From Desulfosporosinus shakirovi (GTDB taxonomy: Bacteria > Bacillota > Desulfitobacteriia > Desulfitobacteriales > Desulfitobacteriaceae), in assembly GCF_020595055.1 (NCBI RefSeq), contig NZ_JAJDOO010000018.1, positions 1 through 64,000 on the forward strand: a stretch of 64,000 nt of DNA, in the 5' to 3' direction. Positions 8,408 to 17,742 of this stretch are shown piece by piece. The position numbers and the translations under genes were made by a program. Positions within the stretch are counted from its first letter, which is position 1, and every line of letters starts with the position of its first letter. The notes beneath the pieces were generated by a model. It did no database searches. It was not told the origin of the DNA and saw nothing but the letters and a program-made list of their open reading frames with translations.

Positions 8408-9021
8408 CCCAATTCCTCCTGTTGCAAAATATGTACTCTACGCCCAGTCCGCTCTACTTTTCCTAAAGCTAACAAGCGAACGGCATCGGAATAGAGACGG
8501 TGTTCCACCGCTAAAATTCTCTGAGACAAGCTTTCTTCTGTATCCTCTGACAACACAGGCACTGCCTCTTGTAAAATAATTGGGCCGCTATCCAAGCCTT
8601 CATCAACAAAGTGTACAGTACACCCACTAACTTTGACTCCATATTCCAGTGCTTGACGTTGGGCGTGGAGCCCTGGAAAAGCGGGCAGTAATGAAGGATG
8701 GATATTCAGGACCGGAAAATGTATTTGACTCATACAATAAGGACTCAAAACCCTCATATACCCTGCCAAAAGCAACAGCTCCACCTCATTATTTTGCATC
8801 CAGATCAAGATATCTTCCTCTTGTGCTTGACGATGCTGGTAATTACTGATCGGAAAAACACGAGCAGGGATTCCAGCCTCCTCAGCCATCATTAATGCCC
8901 CAGCCCCTGGAAGGTCTGAGCCAACAGCCACTATCTCGATAGGAAGGTTGCCGCTTTGGCAGGTTGTAATCAAAGCTTGGAGATTACTCCCACGACCTGA
9001 TGCCAGTATTGCCGTCCTCAT
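8404..9021 (-). CDS. purN: Phosphoribosylglycinamide formyltransferase (PurN)
   Basis: The 205-residue enzyme formylates GAR with 10-formyl-THF. I chose the ATG at 9021 because it begins the family motif [18 protein letters not shown]; a longer frame to 9072 adds 17 residues with no family match. Catalytic features are visible: [12 protein letters not shown] (catalytic Asn and His) and [19 protein letters not shown] with the catalytic Asp. A purine-rich GAAGGGG precedes the chosen start. The gene overlaps the 3' end of purM by 38 bases and the start of purH by four. Confidence 0.94.
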   Translation of the reverse strand: MRTAILASGRGSNLQALITTCQSGNLPIEIVAVGSDLPGAGALMMAEEAGIPARVFPISNYQHRQAQEEDILIWMQNNEVELLLLAGYMRVLSPYCMSQIHFPVLNIHPSLLPAFPGLHAQRQALEYGVKVSGCTVHFVDEGLDSGPIILQEAVPVLSEDTEESLSQRILAVEHRLYSDAVRLLALGKVERTGRRVHILQQEELG

Positions 9022-10030
9022 AAGCCACCCCTTCTCCAGTAACGACACTTCCAATAACGAAGCTTTTCTCACCTAACTCATCAAGTTTTTGTCGAACTAA
9101 TCCCTCAGCCTCTGAACGGACAATCAGGACATAACCAATTCCCATATTAAACGTCCGATACATTTCTGACCAGGCCACATCTCCCAAGCGTTGCAACAAC
9201 GGAAAAATTGGCGGTCGTTTCCAAGCTGATGTATTAATTTGAACCCCCAAACCTGCGGGCAATATTCTGGGAACGTTATCCGTTAAACCTCCACCCGTAA
9301 TATGGGCCATGCCAAGTATCTCTGCATCAGAAAGAAGCGACAAAATTGACTTGACATAAATGCGGGTTGGGCGAAGCAGTGCCTCCCCAAGAGATTCCCC
9401 TAACTCTGGGAATTCTTCATCAACGGAATAGGATTCGAAGATTTTTCGGGCTAAGGAGTACCCATTGCTGTGAAGACCAGACGAAGGTAAACCGATAAGT
9501 ATATCTCCTGCTTGAATCTTTGAGCCGTCGATTAACTTATCTTCATTCACCACTCCCACTGAAAATCCTGCAATATCATATTCGTCTTCTGCATAGAAAC
9601 CAGGCATTTCTGCCGTTTCTCCCCCAATTAAGGCACAGCCGGCCATTTCACACCCACTGGCAATCCCGCCAATGACCTCGGCCAGTCGTTTCGGTTCCAC
9701 TTTTCCAACCGCCAGGTAATCGAGAAAATACAAAGGTTCTGCCCCTTGTACTAAGATATCATTAACACACATAGCTACCGCATCTTGTCCGATACTATCG
9801 TGCTTATTCATTTGAAAAGCAAGGCGTAGCTTAGTTCCTACTCCATCTGTTCCAGAAACAAGAACTGGATTTGGATATTTAGCTAAATTTAGTTTAAAAA
9901 GCCCGCCAAATCCACCTAGCCCGCCGAGGACTTCTGGTCGGAGAGTCCGAGCAACCGCTGGTTTGATACGTTCTACAACTTCATTTCCTGCTTGAATGTC
10001 AACACCCGCATCTCGGTATGAATATCCCAA
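8984..10030 (-). CDS. purM: Phosphoribosylformylglycinamidine cyclo-ligase (AIR synthase, PurM)
   Basis: The 348-residue enzyme closes FGAM to aminoimidazole ribotide (AIR). AIR is both a purine intermediate and, in the neighbouring bza pathway, the precursor of the cobalamin lower ligand. Family motifs include [15 protein letters not shown] at the N-terminus, [24 protein letters not shown] and [15 protein letters not shown]. The length is typical. It sits between purF (90-base gap) and purN (38-base overlap). I see no purL, purS or purQ in this operon, so the FGAM synthase must be encoded elsewhere. Confidence 0.96.
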   Translation of the reverse strand: MGYSYRDAGVDIQAGNEVVERIKPAVARTLRPEVLGGLGGFGGLFKLNLAKYPNPVLVSGTDGVGTKLRLAFQMNKHDSIGQDAVAMCVNDILVQGAEPLYFLDYLAVGKVEPKRLAEVIGGIASGCEMAGCALIGGETAEMPGFYAEDEYDIAGFSVGVVNEDKLIDGSKIQAGDILIGLPSSGLHSNGYSLARKIFESYSVDEEFPELGESLGEALLRPTRIYVKSILSLLSDAEILGMAHITGGGLTDNVPRILPAGLGVQINTSAWKRPPIFPLLQRLGDVAWSEMYRTFNMGIGYVLIVRSEAEGLVRQKLDELGEKSFVIGSVVTGEGVAYEDGNTGIRSWE

Positions 10031-10120
10031 CTGTTGTTCCTCCTTAAAGTTTCAATGCATCGACGTATTCTTTACATAAGTTCACTCACTTCGAACCACG
10101 ATCTTCGAGCCTCGCAGACC

Positions 10121-11539
10121 TCATCCACGAGACTTATGAGATTCAAAATTGTTCTTACCTTGGTTTAAACTCGAAACTGGAATAGGATACGCTCCATTAA
10201 AGCAAGCCAAGCAAACAGCCTCTGTCCCCAGTGCGCGAAGCAAGCCCTCCTCAGAAATATAGTGCAGTGAATCTGCCCCAACATACTGACGAATTCCATC
10301 GACATCCAATTGATTGGCAATGAGCTTTTCCCGTTCAGCAGTGTCAATTCCATAGAAACACGGGTAGGCCACTGGAGGAGAACTGATTAAGAAATGCACT
10401 TCTTTAGCTCCCGCCTTCTTGACCATTTCCACGAGCTTAGAACTAGTCGTTCCTCGGACGATAGAATCATCGATCATCACAACACGTTTATCTTTTAGAA
10501 CGCTCGCATTGGCATTCAGTTTAAGACGAACTGCAACTTCCCTCATTGCCTGGGTCGGTTGAATAAAAGTTCTGCCCACATAACGATTTTTAATGAGTCC
10601 TTCTCCAAACGGTATTCCCAAAGCCGTCGCATACCCTAAGGCCGAAGCAGTTCCGGAGTCTGGAACCGCAATTACAAGATCTGCTTCAATCGGGCATTCA
10701 TTGGCTAGTTCAATACCCATCTGCCGCCGACTCTCAGCTATATTCAAACGATCCATCGTACTGTCTGGTCGAGCAAAATAAATATATTCAAAAGCACAGC
10801 ACGCCCGCTTAGTTTTGTTTATCCCTAGATGTGAGTGTAATCCTTCTTTATCGATCACAACAATTTCACCAGGTTCTACATCTCTTACAAACTCTGCGCC
10901 AATAGTATCAAGGGCACAACTTTCCGAAGCTAGACAATACCAACCACCAAGCTTCCCAATACATAAAGGACGAACACCAAGGGGATCCCTGATTCCAAAA
11001 AGCTTATCTTCCGCTAAGATAACTAAGGCATATGCCCCACGCAGATCCATCATGGTCTTAACCAACGCGTCTTCTAATGAATCCCGGCGATACCGAGTTA
11101 TTAGGTTAATAATCACTTCACTGTCAACCGTCGTTTGAAAAACCGCACCGTTTTTTCCTAGTTCCTCTCTAAGATCTGATGCGTTTGTCAAATTCCCATT
11201 ATGTGCTAAAGCCATCATACCTTTTTGATAGTGTACCACTAAAGGCTGAGCATTTGCCAGCAGACTTGATCCCGTCGTGGAATATCGCACATGACCGATG
11301 GCCATTTTCCCTTTCAAGCCTTCAACTATGCTGTCAGAAAAAACTTCCGACACTAAACCCATTCCTTTATGCACGTTGATGCTCAAGCCATTTGAAACTG
11401 CGATACCAGCGCTTTCTTGACCACGGTGCTGTAAAGCATAAAGCCCGTAGTAAGTAAGACGGGCAACCTCTTGATCGGGAGCATAAATACCAAAGACTCC
11501 ACATTCCTCTTTCGGTTTGTCCTCTCCAAATTCGAACAT
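10121..11539 (-). CDS. purF: Amidophosphoribosyltransferase (PurF), Fe-S type
   Basis: The 472-residue enzyme starts purine synthesis from PRPP and glutamine. A short propeptide (MFEFGEDKPKEE) precedes the nucleophile Cys13 of CGVFGIYA, as in the Bacillus enzyme, so self-cleavage is expected. The Ntn glutaminase domain is followed by the PRTase domain with VVMIDDSIVRGTT. Cysteines suited to the Bacillus-type 4Fe-4S cluster are present (KRACCAFEY, AYPCFYGID, AVCLACFNGAYP). A decayed second copy lies at 19382-19741 and preserves parts of this sequence. Confidence 0.96.
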   Translation of the reverse strand: MFEFGEDKPKEECGVFGIYAPDQEVARLTYYGLYALQHRGQESAGIAVSNGLSINVHKGMGLVSEVFSDSIVEGLKGKMAIGHVRYSTTGSSLLANAQPLVVHYQKGMMALAHNGNLTNASDLREELGKNGAVFQTTVDSEVIINLITRYRRDSLEDALVKTMMDLRGAYALVILAEDKLFGIRDPLGVRPLCIGKLGGWYCLASESCALDTIGAEFVRDVEPGEIVVIDKEGLHSHLGINKTKRACCAFEYIYFARPDSTMDRLNIAESRRQMGIELANECPIEADLVIAVPDSGTASALGYATALGIPFGEGLIKNRYVGRTFIQPTQAMREVAVRLKLNANASVLKDKRVVMIDDSIVRGTTSSKLVEMVKKAGAKEVHFLISSPPVAYPCFYGIDTAEREKLIANQLDVDGIRQYVGADSLHYISEEGLLRALGTEAVCLACFNGAYPIPVSSLNQGKNNFESHKSRG

Positions 11540-11678
11540 TTTCGGCCCCTCTCTCCCCCTTAGTTCCGCGCTTGCGGCGAATTACGTCTAGTTCATATAA
11601 AGATATCAGTACTTCACTGCGTCATTTTAAGAGATGATTGAATACTATTCTCACTTCTAAACATGCTTTCCTAAGGGT

Positions 11679-12392
11679 CTATGCAAGGACCGCCTTGACC
11701 CTGCGATAGACTTCTTGATACGCTTCTTCGACTTTTCCCAAATCACGTCGGAAGCGATCCTTGTCCAGCTTTTCGCGTGTTTCAATATCCCAATAACGGC
11801 AGGTGTCTGGAGAAATCTCATCGCCAAGATAAACTTTTCCATCACGCACTCCGAATTCCAGTTTAAAGTCGATCAACTCAATACCCGCTTTTACTAAGAT
11901 AGACTGTAAAATCGAGTTGACTTTTAAGCCCATGGCTTGAATTTCTCGCGCAACATCCATGCTCGCCCAGCCCATCGCCTCGACGTGAGATTCATTAACC
12001 ATCGGGTCTCCCAACGCATCATCTTTATAATATAATTCTACAACCGGGCGTGAAAGTACAAAGCCTTCCTCTACCCCAAGACGCTTTGACAGACTTCCGG
12101 CCACAATGTTGCGCACAACAACTTCAAGTGGAATCATTTCTAACCGATGTACAAGCATATCCCGATCGCTTAACAATTTAACATAGTGGGTTGGAATACC
12201 CGCTTTTCCAATTTCCTCAAAGAACAGTGCTGATAACTGGTTATTGACCAATCCCTTATCCACGATTTGTCCCTTTTTCTCTCCATTGAAGGCAGTGGCA
12301 TCATCTTTATAGGCTACCCAGAAATATTCATTTTGATCAGTGTCATACACTCTCTTAGCTTTTCCCTCATATCGTAATTCTAACTTTTCCAT
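11679..12392 (-). CDS. purC: Phosphoribosylaminoimidazole-succinocarboxamide synthase (PurC)
   Basis: The 237-residue SAICAR synthetase joins CAIR and aspartate using ATP. It starts LELRYEGKAKRVY, contains the conserved EVVVRNIVAGSLSKRLG, and ends with the DEISPDTCRYWD signature. The length fits the family (about 235-240). It lies 109 bases downstream of purB and 139 bases upstream of purF in the same operon; no internal promoter is evident in either gap. Confidence 0.96.
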   Translation of the reverse strand: MEKLELRYEGKAKRVYDTDQNEYFWVAYKDDATAFNGEKKGQIVDKGLVNNQLSALFFEEIGKAGIPTHYVKLLSDRDMLVHRLEMIPLEVVVRNIVAGSLSKRLGVEEGFVLSRPVVELYYKDDALGDPMVNESHVEAMGWASMDVAREIQAMGLKVNSILQSILVKAGIELIDFKLEFGVRDGKVYLGDEISPDTCRYWDIETREKLDKDRFRRDLGKVEEAYQEVYRRVKAVLA

Positions 12393-12502
12393 TAAGTATA
12401 ACCCCTTTCATATTTGGTGCAGTATGCCAGTATCTGTTGCAAGTATTTAAGCATTTCATCTTTAGTTGAACGAGTTCACTTCCGTCACCTGTTTTTATTC
12501 AC

Positions 12503-13798
12503 CTAAACGAGTTCTAAACGCTGAAAAATATCCGCTACATGCTTTGTATGATAAGCATAATCAAACAGGTCGCTTATTTCTTTTTCATCTAAATAATCTC
12601 GAATACCCGAGTCTCTGCTAATTAAGTTCTGAAATTGCTCTTTAGTATTCCAAGCTTCCATAGCATTGCGTTGAACCAAGGAGTATGCCGTCTCCCGACT
12701 GACACCCTTATCAACCAAGGCTAACATAACTCGTTGAGAAAAAATCAAGCCAAATCCTTTGTCGATATTTAACTTCATTTGTTCTGGGAATACTTCGAGC
12801 CGATCTATAAGCTGTGTCATCTTATGAAGCATATAGTCTAAAGCAATTGTGCTATCCGGTAAGATCATCCGTTCCGCAGAAGAATGTGATATATCTCTCT
12901 CATGCCATAAGGCAACGTTTTCCAGTGCTACTTGAGCATTGGCACGAATAACCCTGGCCATGCCGCAGATACGTTCAGGAGTAATGGGGTTTTTCTTGTG
13001 AGGCATAGCCGAGGAACCTTTCTGCCCTTTTCCAAAGGCTTCTTCCACCTCATGAACATCGGTTCGTTGTAAGTTGCGAAGCTCAGTTGCCATTTTATCA
13101 AGTGAACTTGCAATCCCAGCAAGGGTTGTCATGAAAAAGGCATGTCGGTCACGTTGAAGGATTTGGGTAGAAATTAAAGCCGGCTCTAGACCAAGCACTT
13201 GGCAAACATGCGCTTCAACTTGAGGATCTACATTGGCGAAGGTCCCTACCGCACCGGAAATTTTCCCTACCCTTATTTCCTCACGAGCGAAAACTAAGCG
13301 CTTTTTTTGACGTCTAATTTCATCGTACCACAATGCAAACTTCAATCCTAAGGTAATTGGTTCTGCGTGAATTCCATGAGTGCGTCCCATCATCAAGGTG
13401 TCCCGATGTTCAATCGCTCTGCGGTTCAGAACCGCTTCCAGCCCCTCTAGCTTTGTCAACAAAATATCAGACGCTTCCACTAATTGCAGGGAGAGTGCCG
13501 TATCAAGGACATCAGAAGAAGTAAGGCCGAGATGAATGTGTTTTGCTTCATCTCCCACATTTTCTGCTACATTGGTCAAAAACGCCAACACATCATGTTG
13601 AGTCACTTCTTCAATCGCTTGCACCCTTTCCCAAGAGAAGGAAGCCTTCTCTCGAATAACTTCGACAGCTTCATTCGGAATTTTTCCTAGCTTGGCCCAT
13701 CCTTCGCAAGCGGCAATTTCAATTTTCAGCCATAGTTCGAGGCGATGCTCGTCTGTCCAAATCCCCCCCATTTGAGGAAGGGTATAGCGTTCAATCAT
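12503..13798 (-). CDS. purB: Adenylosuccinate lyase (PurB)
   Basis: The 431-residue fumarase/aspartase-superfamily enzyme cleaves SAICAR to AICAR and adenylosuccinate to AMP. Visible signatures are MMGRTHGIHAEPITLGLKF (catalytic His region), the flexible signature loop GQKGSSAMPHKKNPI, and ERYTLPQMGGIW at the N-terminus. Length matches Firmicute PurB (about 430). It starts 14 bases after the purE stop, so the two are closely coupled. Confidence 0.96.
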   Translation of the reverse strand: MIERYTLPQMGGIWTDEHRLELWLKIEIAACEGWAKLGKIPNEAVEVIREKASFSWERVQAIEEVTQHDVLAFLTNVAENVGDEAKHIHLGLTSSDVLDTALSLQLVEASDILLTKLEGLEAVLNRRAIEHRDTLMMGRTHGIHAEPITLGLKFALWYDEIRRQKKRLVFAREEIRVGKISGAVGTFANVDPQVEAHVCQVLGLEPALISTQILQRDRHAFFMTTLAGIASSLDKMATELRNLQRTDVHEVEEAFGKGQKGSSAMPHKKNPITPERICGMARVIRANAQVALENVALWHERDISHSSAERMILPDSTIALDYMLHKMTQLIDRLEVFPEQMKLNIDKGFGLIFSQRVMLALVDKGVSRETAYSLVQRNAMEAWNTKEQFQNLISRDSGIRDYLDEKEISDLFDYAYHTKHVADIFQRLELV

Positions 13799-13812
13799 AC
13801 TTACATTCTCCT

Positions 13813-14310
13813 TTAACCTTGACTTAATCTTTGTTGCAGTGCTTCGTCCTTCGCTTCAATATCTTTCATCATCTGAGCTCGATAGTTTTTAACCTTTATA
13901 CTCAGGGGTTTATCCTCAACAGCTAGAAACTGTATCGCAAGCAAGGCTGCATTGCGTGCCGCACCAATGCCTACAGTTGCCACCGGAATTCCAGGGGGCA
14001 TTTGCACGATGGAGTAAAGGGCATCAATACCCTCCATAGTGCCACTGCTTAGCGGAACACCAATCACTGGTAGAATTGTTGCTCCTGCTACAACCCCCGG
14101 CAAATGGGCGGCTAACCCTGCCGCCGCGATGATAAGTTTACCTCCTTGGGCTTCAAAAGCTTTTACCCAGTCGACGGTTCTCTCTAAAGTCCTATGCGCA
14201 GAAGAAATTTTGACTTCAAAATCAAGTTCAAACTCACGAAGAACTTTGACGGATTCCTCCATGACTTTGTAATCCGAATCACTTCCCATAATAACCCCAA
14301 TCTGGCTCAT
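13813..14310 (-). CDS. purE: N5-carboxyaminoimidazole ribonucleotide mutase (PurE)
   Basis: The 165-residue class I PurE converts N5-CAIR to CAIR, the step immediately after AIR. Signatures are VIMGSDSDYKVME, ISSAHRTLERT (with the catalytic His) and GAAGLAAHLPGVVA. No purK follows, so either PurK is elsewhere or carboxylation is non-enzymatic at high CO2. It is the first gene behind the guanine riboswitch. A broken copy (start and end of the gene only) is at 19780-19903. Confidence 0.95.
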   Translation of the reverse strand: MSQIGVIMGSDSDYKVMEESVKVLREFELDFEVKISSAHRTLERTVDWVKAFEAQGGKLIIAAAGLAAHLPGVVAGATILPVIGVPLSSGTMEGIDALYSIVQMPPGIPVATVGIGAARNAALLAIQFLAVEDKPLSIKVKNYRAQMMKDIEAKDEALQQRLSQG

Positions 14311-14355
14311 TTAAGTTTCCCCTCTCTCCCTACATTTTCCTAAAAACAATATTAA

Positions 14356-14418
14356 AAAACCAGGCAAGGCAGATTACACCCCCTTAAAACAGAGTGAAAC
14401 CTACCCGCCTGGGCTTTT
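14356..14418 (-). terminator. Riboswitch-controlled terminator of the pur leader
   Basis: On the minus strand CCAGGCGGGTAG pairs imperfectly with CTGCCTTGCCTGG, followed directly by TTTTTT. It lies between the purine aptamer and purE, the usual place of the expression platform in which guanine binding favours termination. Confidence 0.75.
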
Positions 14419-14508
14419 ATCCCTTCGGTGTAATTTGATTTCGCAATCAAACCTGTACCACTCGGACAAAGCAATAATACAAATACATTTGCCCTAGGTA
14501 CACTTTCG

Positions 14509-14575
14509 CTCATAGTCAGACCATTTACGGCGGCCTGGTAGAAACTTGCGGACCATATCTCCGCGGTTATATGAA
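14509..14575 (-). promoter_or_regulatory. Guanine riboswitch (purine aptamer) of the pur operon
   Basis: The minus-strand RNA has every landmark of the purine aptamer. P1 is GTTCATA with TATGAGC. P2 is GCGG with CCGC around AGATATGGT. The conserved AAGTTTCTACC follows, and P3 is AGGCC with GGTCT. The junction reads GACTATG; the cytosine of GAC at the ligand-contact position (C74 in Bacillus xpt) specifies guanine or hypoxanthine rather than adenine. The aptamer starts about 30 bases past the promoter and precedes a terminator, so excess guanine should shut off the whole operon. Confidence 0.93.
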
Positions 14576-14599
14576 CACGTATGAAATTTTGATAAGTTT

Positions 14600-14628
14600 A
14601 TTTTACAAGAAGGTATCAATAAGGTCAA
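14600..14628 (-). promoter_or_regulatory. SigA-type promoter of the pur operon
   Basis: On the minus strand TTGACC (14628-14623) and TAAAAT (14605-14600) are separated by exactly 17 bases and lie just upstream of the guanine aptamer. Confidence 0.7.
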
Positions 14629-14823
14629 TAGAAAATCGAACATTAATTTAAATTCTTAAGAAAACGTTCGACTAGTGTCCGATAGATCAAGATCATGTTT
14701 TATTCCTACTATCTTTACCGTTTCAGAAAATTTTCATCAGTAAAAAATGAGCCTAGTTAAAATACTACCATCGCTGGCATACTAACCACAGTGTAAGTAA
14801 TCAAACCAATTGAAAATGCAACA

Positions 14824-14861
14824 GGGGGCCGTATCGAAACTAAGTTTCGCCACGGCCCCTT
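14824..14861 (-). terminator. Hairpin terminator of the bza operon
   Basis: A strong GC-rich hairpin (GGGGCCGT and ACGGCCCC arms, with inner CGAAAC/GTTTCG pairing) begins about 48 bases past the bzaE stop. It is followed by CCTGTTGCATTTT, a poor but T-containing tail. Confidence 0.6.
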
Positions 14862-14908
14862 ATCTTAGTTGTTTTTCAAATCATTGATTTATTTACGGGT
14901 TTATATTT

Positions 14909-16405
14909 TTATCCTAAAATCCCATTTATCTCTTTTTCGGTTGTCTTAACCAAAGTCTCGACCCGCTCTTCCGTAAGCTGTCCTCCAGACTCCAACGTCT
15001 CTAAAGTACTCTCAAATATCTTGACCAACAAACCATTGATCGTTGTATATCGTTTCTGGGCATCCTCTGGTTCCCGAACCTTGCCTCCCCATATCCCTGC
15101 CATACATTCGAAAAGAAAGTTGGTAATTCTCCTCATGATCATGGCTAAGACCGCTACTTTAGGATCAGTTAGAGTCACAACGCTTTCATACGTTGATGCT
15201 CGGACTTCCAGACGCCCAGCCTCCTGCAGATCTCGGTGAGCCTTCGTCCCTTTTAAAACAATCAGGTGGTGGTAGAGCATGTTAGCAGTAATCGCCAGAT
15301 TATGCAATAGGTCATTTCGTTTTAAAAACTCAAGATTAACCCGGATATCTACTAAAGATGAGTCCGGCTCAAACATAATGAACCCAATATTGGGTTCGAT
15401 CCCGTAGTGGCGAAGGATTCTGATAGCCCTCTCGTTCTGAGCAACCGTCGTCATCTTATTAATCCGTTTTAACGAACTGTCACTGCCGCTCTCCAGTCCT
15501 ATGAGAATATGACCCAAGCCTGCTTCTACCAACGCACTTATGGATTCTTCATGAATATCATTAACCCGAGCCTCGATGCCAAAGCGAATGTTTCTGGATT
15601 TAAGAAGAGCGGCCAAGCGCAAGGCCCGTTGCTGGCCTCTTTCACCTGGACCAAAAAAATTCGGATCAGTAAAATAGAACTTCTTTATTTTATGTTTAGC
15701 AATTAAGTCATCGATTTCCGCGATGATATTTTCTGGAGTTCGTCCACGCCACTGAGAGCCCTGTCCATAAAAAGGGTTAATGTAGCAGAAAGTGCACCCC
15801 CCATAGCACCCCCTACTCCCCTGCAAGTTTACTTCAGGCAAGCGGAACAGGGCTTCGGTCCTCGCGGGAAAAGGGAGGGCGTTCAGATCACCCACCAGTT
15901 CGCGCCGCCGGAAAACAATCCTCCCCAAATCGTCCCTCTGAGCAAGACCGCGAAAGTTTTCAAGACTAGCTTGACTAACTATAACTTTTGCGGCCTTGGC
16001 AAAGGTCAGTTCCGGTTCTCCAAGGATCACTGAATCAAGATCCTGACACTGCTTTAAGATGTTTTCAAAGTCAGTGGTCGGATAGTACCCGTAAGCCGTG
16101 ATATATGAGGAGAGTTGTTCAACTTTAACCTTGTGCAGAAAATCGTACAAGGCCGTGTCCGTCTGCCAATGATAGACCATATGAACTCCCAGCATGTCCG
16201 GTTGCATCGCTTTTACTCTGCACTCTATTTCTTGGTAGTCTAGCCCATCCAGGAAACCTTCAATAATTTCAACCTCGTGCCCTTTACTTGTGAGCATACC
16301 TGCAATATAACCAGAATGCAGACAAGAGGAAAGGGGAGTATTGGCGATGTCATTACATCGTTCAGGGCAGACGATTCGTGGGTGCTCTAATAAGAGTATT
16401 TTCAT
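14909..16405 (-). CDS. bzaE: B12-binding radical SAM enzyme, BzaE-like (5,6-dimethylbenzimidazole synthesis)
   Basis: The 498-residue protein has an N-terminal cobalamin-binding Rossmann domain (about 1-150) and a radical SAM core with Cys200, Cys204 and Cys207 (CYGGCTFC) binding the 4Fe-4S cluster. It belongs to the broad B12-binding radical SAM group that includes BchE and the P-methyltransferases. By position it is the last gene of a bzaA-B-C-D-E set; in the pathway worked out for Eubacterium limosum the corresponding enzyme converts 5-methoxy-6-methylbenzimidazole to 5,6-dimethylbenzimidazole. Its start overlaps the bzaD stop by four bases. The bzaD/bzaE naming follows gene order and could be swapped. 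Confidence 0.8.
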   Translation of the reverse strand: MKILLLEHPRIVCPERCNDIANTPLSSCLHSGYIAGMLTSKGHEVEIIEGFLDGLDYQEIECRVKAMQPDMLGVHMVYHWQTDTALYDFLHKVKVEQLSSYITAYGYYPTTDFENILKQCQDLDSVILGEPELTFAKAAKVIVSQASLENFRGLAQRDDLGRIVFRRRELVGDLNALPFPARTEALFRLPEVNLQGSRGCYGGCTFCYINPFYGQGSQWRGRTPENIIAEIDDLIAKHKIKKFYFTDPNFFGPGERGQQRALRLAALLKSRNIRFGIEARVNDIHEESISALVEAGLGHILIGLESGSDSSLKRINKMTTVAQNERAIRILRHYGIEPNIGFIMFEPDSSLVDIRVNLEFLKRNDLLHNLAITANMLYHHLIVLKGTKAHRDLQEAGRLEVRASTYESVVTLTDPKVAVLAMIMRRITNFLFECMAGIWGGKVREPEDAQKRYTTINGLLVKIFESTLETLESGGQLTEERVETLVKTTEKEINGILG

Positions 16406-17736
16406 TTTGCCTCCCTCCTAACTTCCTGCCACATGAATACGTTTCTGCACTGCTGAAGTGTTTCCAGCTTATATCTGAAGGTATCAAACGGTTTGGGGTT
16501 GTAATAGGTGGGATAGAGCAAATCCGTTTCTGAGTTAATAACCCCTTGCGCTCTAGCTATCCTTTCGATCGCTGTGCCTGGTAGAATGCGAATATTATTC
16601 AAAATGATGGTTCCCAAATTCCTTTTCTTACTGTGTATTTCATAAAGCCGTTCGACAAACTGGATACTTTTTTCGCAGGTCTTTTCCGTCTCCCCAGGCA
16701 CATTGACCATAAAATGATAGACACTGACGACCTCCGTTTGCGCAACGAGATTGGCTACTTTTAAAATTTGTGCCTCACTAAGGCTTTTGCCTAAGACATC
16801 CAATGATTCTTGACACAATCCATCAGGGGAGAAGGAAAAACATTCACACCCAGCCCGTTCAAACAAAGCGACATTCTTTTCATTAAGCTGGTCTTCCCGC
16901 ATGAAACCATCCCACCGTATTTTGAGCTTTCTATGGAGTATCTCCTCACAGATTCCCTCTAGGTGACCGCGAGGAACGTTGAGTACAGGATCGGTAAAAT
17001 GGAAACTCTCAATACCAGAGTCCTTGTGCAAGATTTCCATTTCATCTACGACTGCCGCCGCCGGACGGCACCGCAATCGCTTTCCTTGCAGTTGTGGGTA
17101 GACACAATAAGCACAGTTAAGTGCACATCCCCGTTTGGCCTCAATACCAATGGTGGGAACGTAGTTGTTGATCCCTTTATAAAGCTCAGGGCGTAGTAGC
17201 TGTCGATTCGCTGGAACATAATCCGCCATGTCAAAATTAGTTGCAGGCGGTGAAACGCGCATCTTCAGGCCCTCTCGCCGACAGAGTCCAGACATTGGCG
17301 ATGGATTGTCTATAGAACGAAGCAGAGCAGGAAAAGTTACCTCTGCTTCTCCTACAATTCCGTAATCTAATTCTGGCACCTCAAGCATTAGCCGTTCTGG
17401 AAAAAGGGAAAAGCCGGTACCGCCCACAATCAACCAAGCTTGGGGCAGAACAGCATCAATCAAGCGAACCGTGACAATAAAGGGCGAAATTAGTGAGCTC
17501 GTCTTATTGCCCAGCGGATCAATATTACGCAGGGATAAACCGATAGCCTCAGGTTGGAATGTCAAGAGCTTCTCCTTCAGCACTCCGTATGGGTCTCTTT
17601 CCAAGTTCATGTCCAAGATACTTACCTCATGACCATACCCTTGAAGGCGGCCGGCTAGCAGGACAATCCCGATGGGATAGACTCTTTCCTGAGAAATTTC
17701 TTCTACTGAAGGGGTTTGAATCATCAAAACACGCAC
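16402..17736 (-). CDS. bzaD: B12-binding radical SAM enzyme, BzaD-like
   Basis: The 444-residue protein pairs a cobalamin-binding domain (about 1-145, with a glycine-rich IVGGTGFSLFPE) with a radical SAM core whose cluster cysteines are Cys204, Cys208 and Cys211 (CALNCAYC). In the known anaerobic dimethylbenzimidazole pathway the second radical SAM enzyme adds the C6 methyl group to 5-methoxybenzimidazole. The gene begins six bases after bzaC ends and overlaps bzaE by four bases, so the three are translationally coupled. The assignment rests on domain type plus operon order; sequence alone would only say B12-binding radical SAM. Confidence 0.8.
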   Translation of the reverse strand: MRVLMIQTPSVEEISQERVYPIGIVLLAGRLQGYGHEVSILDMNLERDPYGVLKEKLLTFQPEAIGLSLRNIDPLGNKTSSLISPFIVTVRLIDAVLPQAWLIVGGTGFSLFPERLMLEVPELDYGIVGEAEVTFPALLRSIDNPSPMSGLCRREGLKMRVSPPATNFDMADYVPANRQLLRPELYKGINNYVPTIGIEAKRGCALNCAYCVYPQLQGKRLRCRPAAAVVDEMEILHKDSGIESFHFTDPVLNVPRGHLEGICEEILHRKLKIRWDGFMREDQLNEKNVALFERAGCECFSFSPDGLCQESLDVLGKSLSEAQILKVANLVAQTEVVSVYHFMVNVPGETEKTCEKSIQFVERLYEIHSKKRNLGTIILNNIRILPGTAIERIARAQGVINSETDLLYPTYYNPKPFDTFRYKLETLQQCRNVFMWQEVRREAK

Positions 17737-17742
17737 ATTAAA

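Noticed and set aside
8984-9072. Longer start for purN
   Set aside because: The extra 17 residues overlap purM and lack family similarity; the ATG at 9021 begins the conserved motif.
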